DNA from: Bradyrhizobium sp. JYMT SZCCT0180
GTDB lineage: Bacteria > Pseudomonadota > Alphaproteobacteria > Rhizobiales > Xanthobacteraceae
Assembly: GCF_018130165.1 (NCBI RefSeq)
Contig: NZ_JAFCLZ010000021.1
Coordinates: 1 to 64,000, forward strand
Reading direction: 5' to 3'
DNA length: 64,000 bases
A program made the translations under genes and the position numbers. This document shows positions 33,274 through 42,271 of this stretch, piece by piece; position 1 is the stretch's first letter, and each line of letters starts with the position of its first letter. Under the pieces are notes generated by a model. It was given only the letters and a program-made list of their open reading frames with translations. It had not been told where the DNA came from and did not search any database.

Positions 33274-34029
33274 ATGATTCGGGATAAATCTGCCAAGAAA
33301 CCAGCGGCCAAAAAGGCAAAACTGCCGAAGGGCGTGGTCGCGGTGGCGCCGCCGAGCTTTCGCCGCGAGCGCGCGCTGATCAAGCGCGGCGTCTGGCCGA
33401 TTGCCGGTTGCGACGAGGCCGGGCGTGGTCCGCTGGCTGGCCCGGTGGTGGCCGCTGCCGTGATTCTCGATCCCAAACGAATTCCCAAAGGCATCGATGA
33501 TTCGAAGCGGCTGACGGCGGAGCGCCGTGAGGAACTGTTCGAAGAGATTTGCGCGACCTCGTCGTTTGCGGTCGCCTTTGCCTCGCCGGCGCGTATAGAT
33601 CGCGACAATATCCTGCGCGCCTCGCTGTGGGCGCTGACGCGCGCCGTGCACGCGTTGCCGGAAACCCCCAGACATGTGTTCGTCGATGGCCGCGACCGGA
33701 TCGAGGCGCCATGCGACTGCGACGCCGTGATCGGCGGTGATGGCATTGTGATGTCGATCGCGGCTGCTTCGATCATCGCCAAGGTGACGCGCGACCGCCT
33801 GATGTGCGCGCTGGCGCTGGATTGCCCGGGCTACGGCTTCGAGACCCACAAGGGCTACGCCGTGCCGGAACATCGCGAGGCGCTCGACCGCTTGGGTCCC
33901 AGCGTCCACCACCGCCGTTTTTTCGCGCCCGTCATCGCCGCGCGCGAAAAACATCAGCCCGGCACCATCGAGCCCGATCTGTTCACGGTCGAAACGCAAA
34001 TCGACGCGGATGTCTCGGCGGCTCTCTAA
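33274..34029 (+). CDS. rnhB: Ribonuclease HII
   Basis: This RNase HII of 251 residues removes ribonucleotides and RNA-DNA primer junctions. The motif CDEAGRGPLAGPVVAAAVIL supplies the Asp-Glu pair, FVDGRDRI a further acidic residue, and IAAASIIAKVTRD with the preceding GGDGIVMS the downstream aspartate region. GFETHKGYAVPEHREAL is a conserved C-terminal block. A basic Lys/Ala N-terminal leader of about 20 residues precedes the domain. ATG 33274 or 33253 is possible. Confidence 0.94.
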   Translation: MIRDKSAKKPAAKKAKLPKGVVAVAPPSFRRERALIKRGVWPIAGCDEAGRGPLAGPVVAAAVILDPKRIPKGIDDSKRLTAERREELFEEICATSSFAVAFASPARIDRDNILRASLWALTRAVHALPETPRHVFVDGRDRIEAPCDCDAVIGGDGIVMSIAAASIIAKVTRDRLMCALALDCPGYGFETHKGYAVPEHREALDRLGPSVHHRRFFAPVIAAREKHQPGTIEPDLFTVETQIDADVSAAL

Positions 34030-34176
34030 CGCACCTTGCATTGACGCGTTTCCTGACGCGCGCCGGTATCCACCTCGCTTGAAAACGCGATAGTTGCCTC
34101 GGCGGCTGGCGCGCTCTATCAAATGGTCTCGAATAGGCCGGACCGATGGGATCGGCTGGGGCATTTCGGACGTTCC

Positions 34177-35685
34177 ATGCGTTTCACCTCCCTGGTTGTC
34201 GAACTGATCCGCGCCCGGCCGCGGCTGGTGGTCTGGCTCGTGGTGCTGCTGCAGGCGGCAATGTGGCTGATCCTGCCGATGCTGCTCTATCGCAGCCCGC
34301 CCGGCGATATCGCCACCGTTCTGGCATTCGGCAGGGAATATCAGGTCGGGACCTGGTTCGGCCCGCCGCTGGCGTTCTGGCTTGCCGACATCGCCTTCCG
34401 CGCGGCCGGCAATCATGTGTTCGGTGTCTATCTGCTCGCGCAGATCTGTGCGGTCGTCACTTTCTGGGGCTTCTATCAGCTCGCGCGCGCCATTGTCGGC
34501 GGTCAGCAGGCGGTGCTCGCGGTGCTCTTGAGCATGACGGTGGTGGCCTTCAGCTCGCCCGGCGTCGAATTCGGCCCGCTGGTGCTGGCGCGGCCGCTGT
34601 GGGCGCTGCTGTTGCTGCATTCCTGGCGATTGATCGGCCAGAACCGGCGCAGCGCCTGGTTCGCCTGGTCGATCGAAGCGGGCCTGTTGCTGCTGACGAC
34701 GTCGGCCGCGCTCGGGCTGTTGCTGCTGATCGCCGGATTTGCCGTCGCCACCGCGCGCGGACGGCGCACCTTGATGTCGCTCGATCCGCTGTACGCGCTA
34801 CTGGTGATCGTGGTACTCGTGCTGCCCTATCTGATCTGGGTCGTTCGCGCCGACGTGCTGGCGATGCCGCCTTTGCCTGCCATCGATGATCTCTCGGGCA
34901 GGGCGATGCACTGGGGCGGGCTGCTCGGCGGCCTGTTGCTGGCGACGGCCGGCATCGTGCTGCTGGTGATCCTCAACTCCGGCGCGTTTGTCCGCAAGGC
35001 CGAGGAAGCGCCGATCATCTACCGGCCGCAGATCGATCCGCTGGCGCGCCAGTTCGTCTATACGTTCGCCATCGGCCCGGCGCTGTTTGGCAGCCTGATC
35101 GCCGGCGTGTTCAATCTCGAGCGCGTTACCGGCGGCGCCGGCGTTGCCTTGCTGATGTCGGGGCTGGCCGTGATCGTGGCGACCGGCGATCTCGTGTATC
35201 TGCGGCGCCAGCGGCTGCTCCGCACGGTCTGGGCTGCGGCAATCGCCGCCCCGGCTTTCGTGGCCATCGCGGCCACGCTGTTCCTGCCCTGGACCAGCGG
35301 CGCCGAAGTGCCGACCTCGTTGCCGGCGCGGACCATCGCGCATTTCTTCGGTGACAGTTTTGAGCGGCGCACCAACCAGCGGCTGCGCGCGGTGGCCGGC
35401 GATCCGCAGCTCGCGAGCTTCGTTGCGATGGATAAAGGGCGGCCGCATCTGCTGCTCGACGCCACGCCGGAACGCACGCCGTGGCTTTCGCTCGCGAAGT
35501 TCAATGAAACCGGCGGCGTCGTGGTCTGGCGTGCCTCGGACACATCAGGCGCGCCGCCTCCCGAGATCGCACTGCGCTTTCCGGGCCTCGTGCCGGAAGT
35601 GCCGCGCGCGTTCGAATGGATGGTGAATGGAAGGCAGCCGCTGCTGCGCGTCGGCTGGGCGATCGTGCGGCCGAAAGCGCCGTAG
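34177..35685 (+). CDS. Polytopic membrane glycosyltransferase-like protein (PMT/ArnT type)
   Basis: This is a multi-spanning protein of about 502 residues with roughly ten to twelve hydrophobic segments and a soluble C-terminal part from about 380. The first periplasmic loop SPPGDIATVLAFGREYQVGT and the following GPPLAFWLADIAFRAAG resemble family 39/83 glycosyltransferases, where an acidic residue after helix 1 is catalytic. They use polyprenyl-phosphate sugars. The start is ATG 34177 (MRFTSLVVELIR); ATG 34123 is possible. No lipid A or glycan genes adjoin it, so the acceptor is unknown. Confidence 0.75.
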   Translation: MRFTSLVVELIRARPRLVVWLVVLLQAAMWLILPMLLYRSPPGDIATVLAFGREYQVGTWFGPPLAFWLADIAFRAAGNHVFGVYLLAQICAVVTFWGFYQLARAIVGGQQAVLAVLLSMTVVAFSSPGVEFGPLVLARPLWALLLLHSWRLIGQNRRSAWFAWSIEAGLLLLTTSAALGLLLLIAGFAVATARGRRTLMSLDPLYALLVIVVLVLPYLIWVVRADVLAMPPLPAIDDLSGRAMHWGGLLGGLLLATAGIVLLVILNSGAFVRKAEEAPIIYRPQIDPLARQFVYTFAIGPALFGSLIAGVFNLERVTGGAGVALLMSGLAVIVATGDLVYLRRQRLLRTVWAAAIAAPAFVAIAATLFLPWTSGAEVPTSLPARTIAHFFGDSFERRTNQRLRAVAGDPQLASFVAMDKGRPHLLLDATPERTPWLSLAKFNETGGVVVWRASDTSGAPPPEIALRFPGLVPEVPRAFEWMVNGRQPLLRVGWAIVRPKAP

Positions 35686-35688
35686 GCA

Positions 35689-35828
35689 GTCCCTCATGGT
35701 GAGGAGCGCGTCTTCGCGCGTCTCGAACCACGCTTTGCCCTTCGGGCTACGCGTGGCGCAGCCAATCACCGGAAGGACAAGGCGTGCCCGGCGAAGCCCA
35801 ACGGGCGAAGACGGGCTCCTCAGGATGA
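35689..35828. repeat. Dispersed repeat, family I copy 2
   Basis: CCCTCATGGTGAGGAGCGCG to CGGGCTCCTCAGGATGAGG, with internal CGCGTCTTCGCGCG. The right end runs into the uracil-DNA glycosylase CDS and supplies its stop codon and last codons. Confidence 0.7.
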
Positions 35829-36653
35829 GGAAACCTTCTCCAATTCCTTCGCGATCGCGCGCAGGTCCTGCCACGACATCCGCTTGTAGGACGGTGAGCG
35901 CAACAAATACGCCGGGTGGAACGTCGCGATGGCGCGGATGGAGCGGGTGCCGGTGTCGTAGTCGAACCATTTGCCGCGGGTCTTCATGATGCCCTCGCGG
36001 GTCGACAGCAGCGTCTGCGTCGAGGGATTGCCGAGCGTCACCAGCACGTCCGGATTGACCAGTTCGATCTGCCGCTGAATGAACGGCAGGCAGATTTGCG
36101 TCTCCTGCGGCGTCGGCGTGCGGTTGCCCGGCGGCCGCCACGGTATCACGTTGGCGATGTAGGCCTTGCTGCGGTCGAGGCCGATCGCCGCGATCATGCG
36201 GTCGAGCAATTTGCCGGAACGGCCGACGAACGGCAGTCCCTCGATATCCTCGTCGCGTCCGGGGGCTTCGCCGACGAACATGATTCGCGCTTTCGGATTG
36301 TCGTCGCAGAACACCAGCCGTGTCGCGGTGTGCTTGAGCGCGCAGCCGTCGAAATTCTCTAGAAGCGCGCGCAGCGCCTCCAGCGACGGCGCGGTTCGGG
36401 CCGCTTCCCGCGCCGAGGCGATCGCGGCTTCCGGCGCCGGCGCTATTTCGCTGCGCGAAACTGCCGGCGCCGCGGCGGGCATTTCCCGCACCAGTCTTTG
36501 CGGCGTGGTTTCGCGCGGCGCGGCAATGGTAGCGCTGTCGGGCTCGGCAAGCCGGTCGATCGGGTCATCGGCCAACGCGCAATCGACCCCGGCCTCGAGA
36601 TAAAAGGCCAGCAATTGCTGAACGGTAGGGGAGGGTTCGGGCGCGATGGACAT
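35820..36653 (-). CDS. Uracil-DNA glycosylase, family 4-like
   Basis: This 277-residue base-excision enzyme has a catalytic domain at about 100-275: motif A IMFVGEAPGRDEDIEGLPFV, then GRSGKLLDRM, IPWRPPGNRTPTPQE and motif B IATFHPAYLLRSP. The N-terminal 90 residues are a low-complexity Pro/Ala linker. In thermophilic family 4 enzymes four cysteines hold a [4Fe-4S] cluster. Here FDGCALK keeps only the second cysteine of the first CxxC, and QICLPF keeps one more, so the cluster may be missing or altered. The stop codon lies in a repeat. It is divergent from the ETF-QO gene. Confidence 0.88.
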   Translation of the reverse strand: MSIAPEPSPTVQQLLAFYLEAGVDCALADDPIDRLAEPDSATIAAPRETTPQRLVREMPAAAPAVSRSEIAPAPEAAIASAREAARTAPSLEALRALLENFDGCALKHTATRLVFCDDNPKARIMFVGEAPGRDEDIEGLPFVGRSGKLLDRMIAAIGLDRSKAYIANVIPWRPPGNRTPTPQETQICLPFIQRQIELVNPDVLVTLGNPSTQTLLSTREGIMKTRGKWFDYDTGTRSIRAIATFHPAYLLRSPSYKRMSWQDLRAIAKELEKVSSS

Positions 36654-36780
36654 CGTTCCAATCTAGGATGTATTCGGGGGCAGCGAAATGCCTGAGATTT
36701 CATTTCGATGGTTGTTCTCGGCGCAAAAATCGGAAACAAACGAACCTTAGAGCCGTTCTCAATTGGGCTGAGACCAGAAC

Positions 36781-38442
36781 ATGAGCACCGAAGAACTTCC
36801 GCCGCGTGAGTCCATGGAATTTGACGTCGTGATCGTCGGCGCCGGGCCGTCTGGCCTCGCGGCTGCGATCCGTCTCAAGCAACTCAACGCCGATCTCAAC
36901 ATCGTCGTGGTGGAGAAGGGCTCCGAAGTCGGCGCGCATATTCTGTCGGGTGCGGTGATCGATCCGGTCTCGCTCGACAAACTGATTCCGGACTGGCGCG
37001 AGGACGCCGATTGCCCGCTGAAGACGCAGGTCAAGGACGATCGCTTCTACTGGATGACGGGCGGCGGCGCGATCCGGCTGCCGGGATTCGCGATGCCGAA
37101 GCTGATGGACAATCATCACTGCTATATCGGCTCGCTCGGCGATGTCTGCCGCTGGCTGGCGCCGAAAGCCGAAGCGCTCGGCGTCGAGATCTATCCGGGG
37201 TTTGCCGCGGCCGAAGTGCTCTATGACGAACAAGGCGCGGTGCGCGGCATTGCGACCGGCGACATGGGCATCGCCAGGGACGGCAGCCACAAGGATTCGT
37301 TCACCCGCGGCATGGAACTGCTCGGCAAATACACGCTGTTCGCCGAAGGCGCGCGCGGCAGCCTCTCCAAGCAGTTGATCGCGAAATTCTCGCTCGACGC
37401 GAGCAGCGAGCCGCCGAAATTCGGCATCGGGCTGAAGGAAGTCTGGGAGATCGATCCCGCCAAACACCAGAAGGGCCTGATCCAGCATTCGTTCGGCTGG
37501 CCGCTGAACAATTCGACCGGCGGCGGCTCGTTCCTCTATCACTACGACGACAACAAGGTCGCGGTCGGCTTCGTCGTGCATCTCAATTACGACGACCCCT
37601 ATCTGTCGCCGTTCGACGAGTTCCAGCGTTTCAAGACCCATCCCTCGATCCGCACCGTGTTCGAAGGTGGCAAGCGGCTGTCCTATGGCGCGCGCGCGAT
37701 CACCGAGGGCGGCTACCAGTCGGTGCCACGCTTAAGCTTTCCGGGCGGCGCGCTGATCGGTTGCGCGGCAGGCTTTGTCAACGTGCCGCGCATCAAGGGC
37801 GTGCACAACGCGATGGGCAGCGGCATGCTCGCCGCCGAACACCTTGTGGCCGCGCTCGCCGCCGGCCGCGCCAATGATGAACTGGCCGAATACGAAAATG
37901 CGTGGCGCGGTTCGCAGGTCGGCAAGGACCTCTACCCGATCCGCAACGTCAAACCGCTGTGGTCTAAGTTCGGCACCCTGATCGGCGTACCGCTCGGCGG
38001 CCTCGACATGTGGACCAACACGCTGTTCGGCTTCTCGCTGTTCGGAACCCTGTCGCACGCCAAGCCGGATCGCAAGACGCTGGATCCGGCCAGGACGCAC
38101 ACACCGATCGCGCCGGTGAAGCCGGACGGCAAGCTGACCTTCGACAAGCTGTCGTCGGTATTCCTGTCCAACACCAACCATGAGGAAGACCAGCCGATCC
38201 ACCTCAAGGTCGCCGACATGAACCTGCAGAAGACTTCCGAGCACGACGTCTTTGCCGGTCCTTCCAACCGTTATTGCCCGGCCGGCGTCTACGAATGGGT
38301 CGAGGAGGCCTCCGGTCCGCGCTTCCAGATCAACGCCCAGAATTGCGTCCACTGCAAAACCTGCGACGTCAAAGACCCGAACGGCAATATCACCTGGGTT
38401 CCGCCGGAAGGTGGCGGCGGGCCCAATTACCAGGGGATGTGA
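36781..38442 (+). CDS. Electron transfer flavoprotein-ubiquinone oxidoreductase
   Basis: This 553-residue membrane-associated iron-sulfur flavoprotein passes electrons from ETF (fatty-acid and amino-acid dehydrogenases) to ubiquinone. The FAD motif VIVGAGPSGLAAAIRL is near 17-32. The C-terminal [4Fe-4S] site includes RYCPAGVYEW and NAQNCVHCKTCDVKDP, and the protein ends with WVPPEGGGGPNY. The length and both cofactor regions match the ETFDH family rather than the shorter nitrogen-fixation protein FixC. ETF subunit genes are not in the window. Confidence 0.96.
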   Translation: MSTEELPPRESMEFDVVIVGAGPSGLAAAIRLKQLNADLNIVVVEKGSEVGAHILSGAVIDPVSLDKLIPDWREDADCPLKTQVKDDRFYWMTGGGAIRLPGFAMPKLMDNHHCYIGSLGDVCRWLAPKAEALGVEIYPGFAAAEVLYDEQGAVRGIATGDMGIARDGSHKDSFTRGMELLGKYTLFAEGARGSLSKQLIAKFSLDASSEPPKFGIGLKEVWEIDPAKHQKGLIQHSFGWPLNNSTGGGSFLYHYDDNKVAVGFVVHLNYDDPYLSPFDEFQRFKTHPSIRTVFEGGKRLSYGARAITEGGYQSVPRLSFPGGALIGCAAGFVNVPRIKGVHNAMGSGMLAAEHLVAALAAGRANDELAEYENAWRGSQVGKDLYPIRNVKPLWSKFGTLIGVPLGGLDMWTNTLFGFSLFGTLSHAKPDRKTLDPARTHTPIAPVKPDGKLTFDKLSSVFLSNTNHEEDQPIHLKVADMNLQKTSEHDVFAGPSNRYCPAGVYEWVEEASGPRFQINAQNCVHCKTCDVKDPNGNITWVPPEGGGGPNYQGM

Positions 38443-38735
38443 CCACGATTACGTGAGTTTAATGGCGGACGGCCGCAGGTGTCCGGGTAACCCCGGTACC
38501 GGCCACGATACCGCCACAGTACAAGCGTCTTCCGGGGCTGCGGGCCGAATGGGTGGAATTGGCGGCGGACGGGGACATCCTGGGGACCCTGCTGCCGATC
38601 GATTCGCCACCCCGTATCCTTGCGGTTGAACGCCAAAAGCGGCATTGTCGCTGGGCCTTGATGCCGCCGCGTATGTCCGCATTCGAGAGCGCTCGAAAAG
38701 ATTCCGCCATAAATCCTGGAGCTAGGCGAACCGTG

Positions 38736-40517
38736 ATGCTTTCCACTCGTTTCAATCGCTGGACCATCGCCGCTGTCACCGTCGCCGCGCTTGCCGCGCC
38801 CGGCTCGCTGCTGGCGCAGACGCCCGAGCATACCGGCGACAATTCGGCGCAGTTTCCGAGCAAGAGCGATCTGAAGTCGCTGACCACGTCCGGCAGCTAT
38901 CTGGCCGCGCGTCATGCCAGCGTCGAACGCGACGCCAGCTCGGCCGCGGCGTTCTACCGTTCGGCGCTGCGCACCGATCCCAAGAACAACGAGCTGCTCG
39001 ACCGCGCCTTCATCTCCTCGCTCGCGGATGGCGACATCGACGAGGCCGTCAAGCTCGCCGACCGCATTCTGACGCAGGACAAATCCAACCGCGTGGCCCG
39101 GCTGGTCGTCGGCGTCCGCGACCTGAAGCAGAAGAAATACGCGACTGCGCAGATCAACATCAATCAGTCGATCCGCGGACCGATCACCGATCTGGTCGCG
39201 ACGCTGTTGTCGGGCTGGGCCAGCTTCGGGGCGGGCGATTCCAAGGCGGCGGTCGCCAACATCGACAAGCTGACCGGGCCGGAGTGGTATCCGATCTTCA
39301 AGGATCTGCACACCGGCATGATCCTTGAACTCGCCAACAAGGAAAAGGACGCCGGTGCCCGCTTCGAGCGCGCCTACAAGCTCGACGATTCCATGCTGCG
39401 CGTGTCCGACGCCTATGGGCGCTGGCTGTCGCGCAACAAGGACTCGGCGGCGGCGATCGGCATCTACGAGGCGTTCGACAAGAAGCTGCCCCGGCATCCC
39501 CTGGTGCAGGAGGCGCTGCGCGAGACCCGGGCCGGCAAGAAGATGCCGCCGCTGATCGAATCGGCGCAGGCAGGTGCGGCCGAGGCGCTGTACGGCATCG
39601 GGGCCACGCTGACCCGCCGCGGCGGCGAGGATCTGGCGCTGGTCTATCTGCAGCTGTCGCTTTACCTGCAGCCCAACCATCCGCTGGCGCTGCTCTCGCT
39701 GGCCGATCTCTATGAGTCGGTGAAGAAGCCGCCGATGGCGATCAAGGTCTACGAGCGCATGCCGGCGAGTTCGCCGCTGAAGCGCAACGCGCAGATTCAG
39801 CTCGCCACCAATCTCGACGCCGCCGATCGCAGCGAGCAGGCGATCAAGATCCTCAAGGACGTCACCGCCGAAGACCCCAAGGACATCGAAGCCATCATGG
39901 CGCTCGGCAATATCGAGCGCGGCCGCAAGAAGTTCGCCGATTGCGCGACGACCTATTCCAGGGCGATCGACGTGATGCCCGGCGTGACCGACAAGAACAC
40001 CTGGGTCACCTATTACTATCGCGGCATTTGCCAGGAGCGCTCCAAGCAGTGGAGCAAGGCCGAGGCCGACATGCGCAAGGCGCTCGAGCTGCAGCCCGAA
40101 CAGCCGCATGTGCTGAACTATCTCGGCTATTCCTGGATCGATCAGGGCATCAATCTCGACGAAGGCATGAAGATGATCCGGCGCGCCGTCGATCAGCGTC
40201 CCGACGACGGCTATATCGTGGACTCGCTGGGCTGGGCGTTCTACCGCATCGGCAATTTCGAGGACGCGGTGAAGAACCTCGAGCGCGCGATCGATCTCAA
40301 GCCCGAGGATCCGACCATCAATGACCACCTCGGTGACGCCTATTGGCGCGTCGGCCGCACACTGGAAGCCAAGTTCCAGTGGGCGCACGCCCGCGACCTG
40401 AAGCCCGAGGCGGAAGAACTGCCGAAAATCGAGGCCAAGATCGCCAATGGTCTGCCCGAGGACACGTCGTCTGCGGCTTCGGCCGACAAGAAAAAAGAAG
40501 ACGGCAAGGGCGGCTAG
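38736..40517 (+). CDS. Exported tetratricopeptide repeat protein
   Basis: This 593-residue protein has a signal peptide (RWTIAAVTVAALAAPGSLLA) and TPR units through most of its length. Clear repeats include ALRTDPKNNELLDRAFISSL, DAVKNLERAIDLKPEDPTIN and DHLGDAYWRVGRTLEAKFQW, and the C-terminus is Lys-rich. It is probably periplasmic or outer-membrane-associated as a scaffold. The start is ATG 38736 (GTG 38733 is adjacent), with GGAG at 38718-38721. The 293 bases upstream to the ETF-QO stop show no gene. ispE follows 28 bases after its stop. Confidence 0.85.
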   Translation: MLSTRFNRWTIAAVTVAALAAPGSLLAQTPEHTGDNSAQFPSKSDLKSLTTSGSYLAARHASVERDASSAAAFYRSALRTDPKNNELLDRAFISSLADGDIDEAVKLADRILTQDKSNRVARLVVGVRDLKQKKYATAQININQSIRGPITDLVATLLSGWASFGAGDSKAAVANIDKLTGPEWYPIFKDLHTGMILELANKEKDAGARFERAYKLDDSMLRVSDAYGRWLSRNKDSAAAIGIYEAFDKKLPRHPLVQEALRETRAGKKMPPLIESAQAGAAEALYGIGATLTRRGGEDLALVYLQLSLYLQPNHPLALLSLADLYESVKKPPMAIKVYERMPASSPLKRNAQIQLATNLDAADRSEQAIKILKDVTAEDPKDIEAIMALGNIERGRKKFADCATTYSRAIDVMPGVTDKNTWVTYYYRGICQERSKQWSKAEADMRKALELQPEQPHVLNYLGYSWIDQGINLDEGMKMIRRAVDQRPDDGYIVDSLGWAFYRIGNFEDAVKNLERAIDLKPEDPTINDHLGDAYWRVGRTLEAKFQWAHARDLKPEAEELPKIEAKIANGLPEDTSSAASADKKKEDGKGG

Positions 40518-40545
40518 ATCGAAGGCTTGGGGGGCTTGTTCGGCA

Positions 40546-41430
40546 ATGCCGGCGTTGATTGATGAGGGGCGTGCCAAGGTCAACCTGACCTTGAGGGTGG
40601 TTGGCCGCCGCACCGACGGCTTTCATGACCTGGAAAGCGTGGTGGCGTTTGCCGACTGCGCCGATCGGCTGACGCTGACGCCGGGTTCCGATCTGACATT
40701 GCAGATGTCCGGTCCGCTGGCGCAGGCCTGCGGCGAGACATCGGACAATCTAGTGCTGAAGGCGACGCGCCTGCTGGCAGAGCGGGTGCCGGGCCTGAAG
40801 TCCGGCACTTTCACGCTCGACAAGGTGCTGCCGGTCGCGGCGGGCATCGGCGGTGGTTCGGCGGATGCGGCTGCCGCGCTTCGGCTGCTGGCAAAATTGA
40901 ACGGGCTGTCGCTCGATGACGAGCGGCTGCGCGAGGTAGCACTTGCGACCGGCGCCGACGTGCCGGTCTGCCTGGCCTCGCGTGCCTGCGACATGACCGG
41001 GGTCGGCGATACCCTGACGCCGCTCAGCCTGCCGATCATGCCGTGCGTGATGATCAACCCCTGCGTTCCCGTTCCGACCAAGGACGTGTTCAAGGCACTT
41101 GGCCTGCGTAGCGGCGAATTGCTGGTCGGCGTCACCGACGTTTTCCGGGGCGTCGACTGGCCGGAAGCCGGCGCCTCGGTCGAAGATTGGGTCGAAGTCC
41201 TGGCGGCCAGCGCCAACGATCTGGAAGCCCCGGCGATGCGCATCCAGCCGGTGATCGGTGAAGTGATCGCCGCGCTCAACGCCACCAATGGTGCCTGGCT
41301 GGCGCGGATGTCGGGCTCGGGCGCGACCTGTTTTGCGATCTATGAAAACACCGCCGACGCCGGCCGCGCCGCGGAGAAGATCCGGCGTGAGCATCCCGGC
41401 TGGTGGGTGCACGCGGGAACGTTGAGCTAG
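40546..41430 (+). CDS. ispE: 4-diphosphocytidyl-2-C-methyl-D-erythritol kinase
   Basis: This 294-residue GHMP kinase is the fourth enzyme of the MEP pathway to isoprenoids. The ATP-binding motif PVAAGIGGGSADAAAALRLL begins at residue 97. The N-terminal RAKVNLTLRVVGRRTDGFHD, the substrate-site block, and the C-terminal MSGSGATCFAIYE are family features. ATG 40546 was selected, because the upstream frame overlaps the TPR gene without similarity. Probable co-transcription with the TPR gene is suggested by the 28-bp gap. Confidence 0.95.
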   Translation: MPALIDEGRAKVNLTLRVVGRRTDGFHDLESVVAFADCADRLTLTPGSDLTLQMSGPLAQACGETSDNLVLKATRLLAERVPGLKSGTFTLDKVLPVAAGIGGGSADAAAALRLLAKLNGLSLDDERLREVALATGADVPVCLASRACDMTGVGDTLTPLSLPIMPCVMINPCVPVPTKDVFKALGLRSGELLVGVTDVFRGVDWPEAGASVEDWVEVLAASANDLEAPAMRIQPVIGEVIAALNATNGAWLARMSGSGATCFAIYENTADAGRAAEKIRREHPGWWVHAGTLS

Positions 41431-41447
41431 CCATAACGAACGGTTTC

Positions 41448-41526
41448 GTAGGGTGGGCAAAGCGAAGCGTGCCCACCATTTTCGATCGACGCAATCGATG
41501 GGTATCGCTTCGCTCCACCCATCCTA
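41448..41526. repeat. Dispersed repeat, family B copy 3 (diverged)
   Basis: Left arm GTAGGGTGGGCAAAGCGAAG and GTGCCCACCAT; the right arm is diverged (CGCTCCACCCATCCTAC). It lies between convergent ispE and lysE-like genes. Confidence 0.8.
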
Positions 41527-41530
41527 CAGG

Positions 41531-42160
41531 CTAATTCGCCGGCCGCCGCACCAGCGCTAGCGAAACGCCAAGCCCGGCGATGAACAGCCCCGAACCCTGT
41601 CGCAGGCGTTGAATGAGACGCGGCCGCCGCACCAGGCCCGCGCGCGCGGTCGCGGCCATCATCACCACGACGACATCAGCGAGCGTGTTCAGCAATACCG
41701 AGATCAGGCCGAGCGCGATGAACTGCAGCGCAGGGTGAGCGCCGGCGGGATCGATGAACTGCGGAATGAACGCCAGAAAGAACGCCGCAGTTTTCGGGTT
41801 CAGGGCTTCGACCAGCACGCCTTCGCGAAACGCCTGTCGTGCGTCGGCCGGGCTGATCGCCTCCACCATCGCCTGTTGGCCCTCGCGAAACGTCCGGATG
41901 CCAAGCCAGACCAGATAGAGCGCACCGGCGAGTTTGAGCACCGTGAAAAGTTCGGCGCTGGCCAGGATGATCGCCGACACCCCAAGCGCGCCTGCGATCA
42001 CATGCACCAGCCCGCCAAGCGCGGTCCCCAATGTCGAGGCGATGCCGGTCTTCCGGCCGCCCGACAGTGTCCTGGCGGCGACATAGAAGATCCCGGGACC
42101 AGGCACGAAGGCGATGATCAGCGCTGCGGCCAGAAAGAGCGAAAATTGTGTGCCGCTCAT
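41531..42160 (-). CDS. LysE family amino-acid exporter
   Basis: This 209-residue inner-membrane protein has about six hydrophobic segments. LIIAFVPGPGIFYVAARTLS in the first helices carries the PGP motif of LysE/RhtB exporters, followed by GRKTGIASTLGTALGGLVHV. EALNPKTAAFFLAFIPQF is the second conserved signature with the NPK motif. ATG 42160 was chosen since the extended ORF is translated repeat B4. The substrate (lysine, homoserine or another amino acid) cannot be told. Confidence 0.92.
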   Translation of the reverse strand: MSGTQFSLFLAAALIIAFVPGPGIFYVAARTLSGGRKTGIASTLGTALGGLVHVIAGALGVSAIILASAELFTVLKLAGALYLVWLGIRTFREGQQAMVEAISPADARQAFREGVLVEALNPKTAAFFLAFIPQFIDPAGAHPALQFIALGLISVLLNTLADVVVVMMAATARAGLVRRPRLIQRLRQGSGLFIAGLGVSLALVRRPAN

Positions 42161-42171
42161 GCAACCCCTTC

Positions 42172-42264
42172 GTAGGGTGGGCAAAGCGCAAGCGTGCCCA
42201 CCATTCAAAATGACGGTTTGGATCGATGGTGGGCACGGCGCAAGCGCGCCTTTGCCCACCCTAC
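42172..42264. repeat. Dispersed inverted repeat, family B copy 4
   Basis: GTAGGGTGGGCAAAGCGCAA to GCGCCTTTGCCCACCCTAC, in the gap between the lysE-like and polyprenyl synthase genes. Confidence 0.92.
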
Positions 42265-42271
42265 GAAGCCA

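Noticed and set aside
38427..40613. 728-codon ORF opposite the TPR protein gene
   Set aside because: It is antisense to a gene with a signal peptide and clear TPR units; the composition is shadow-like.
42161..42259. N-terminal extension of the LysE-like gene
   Set aside because: It is translated from repeat B4; the conserved protein starts at 42160.
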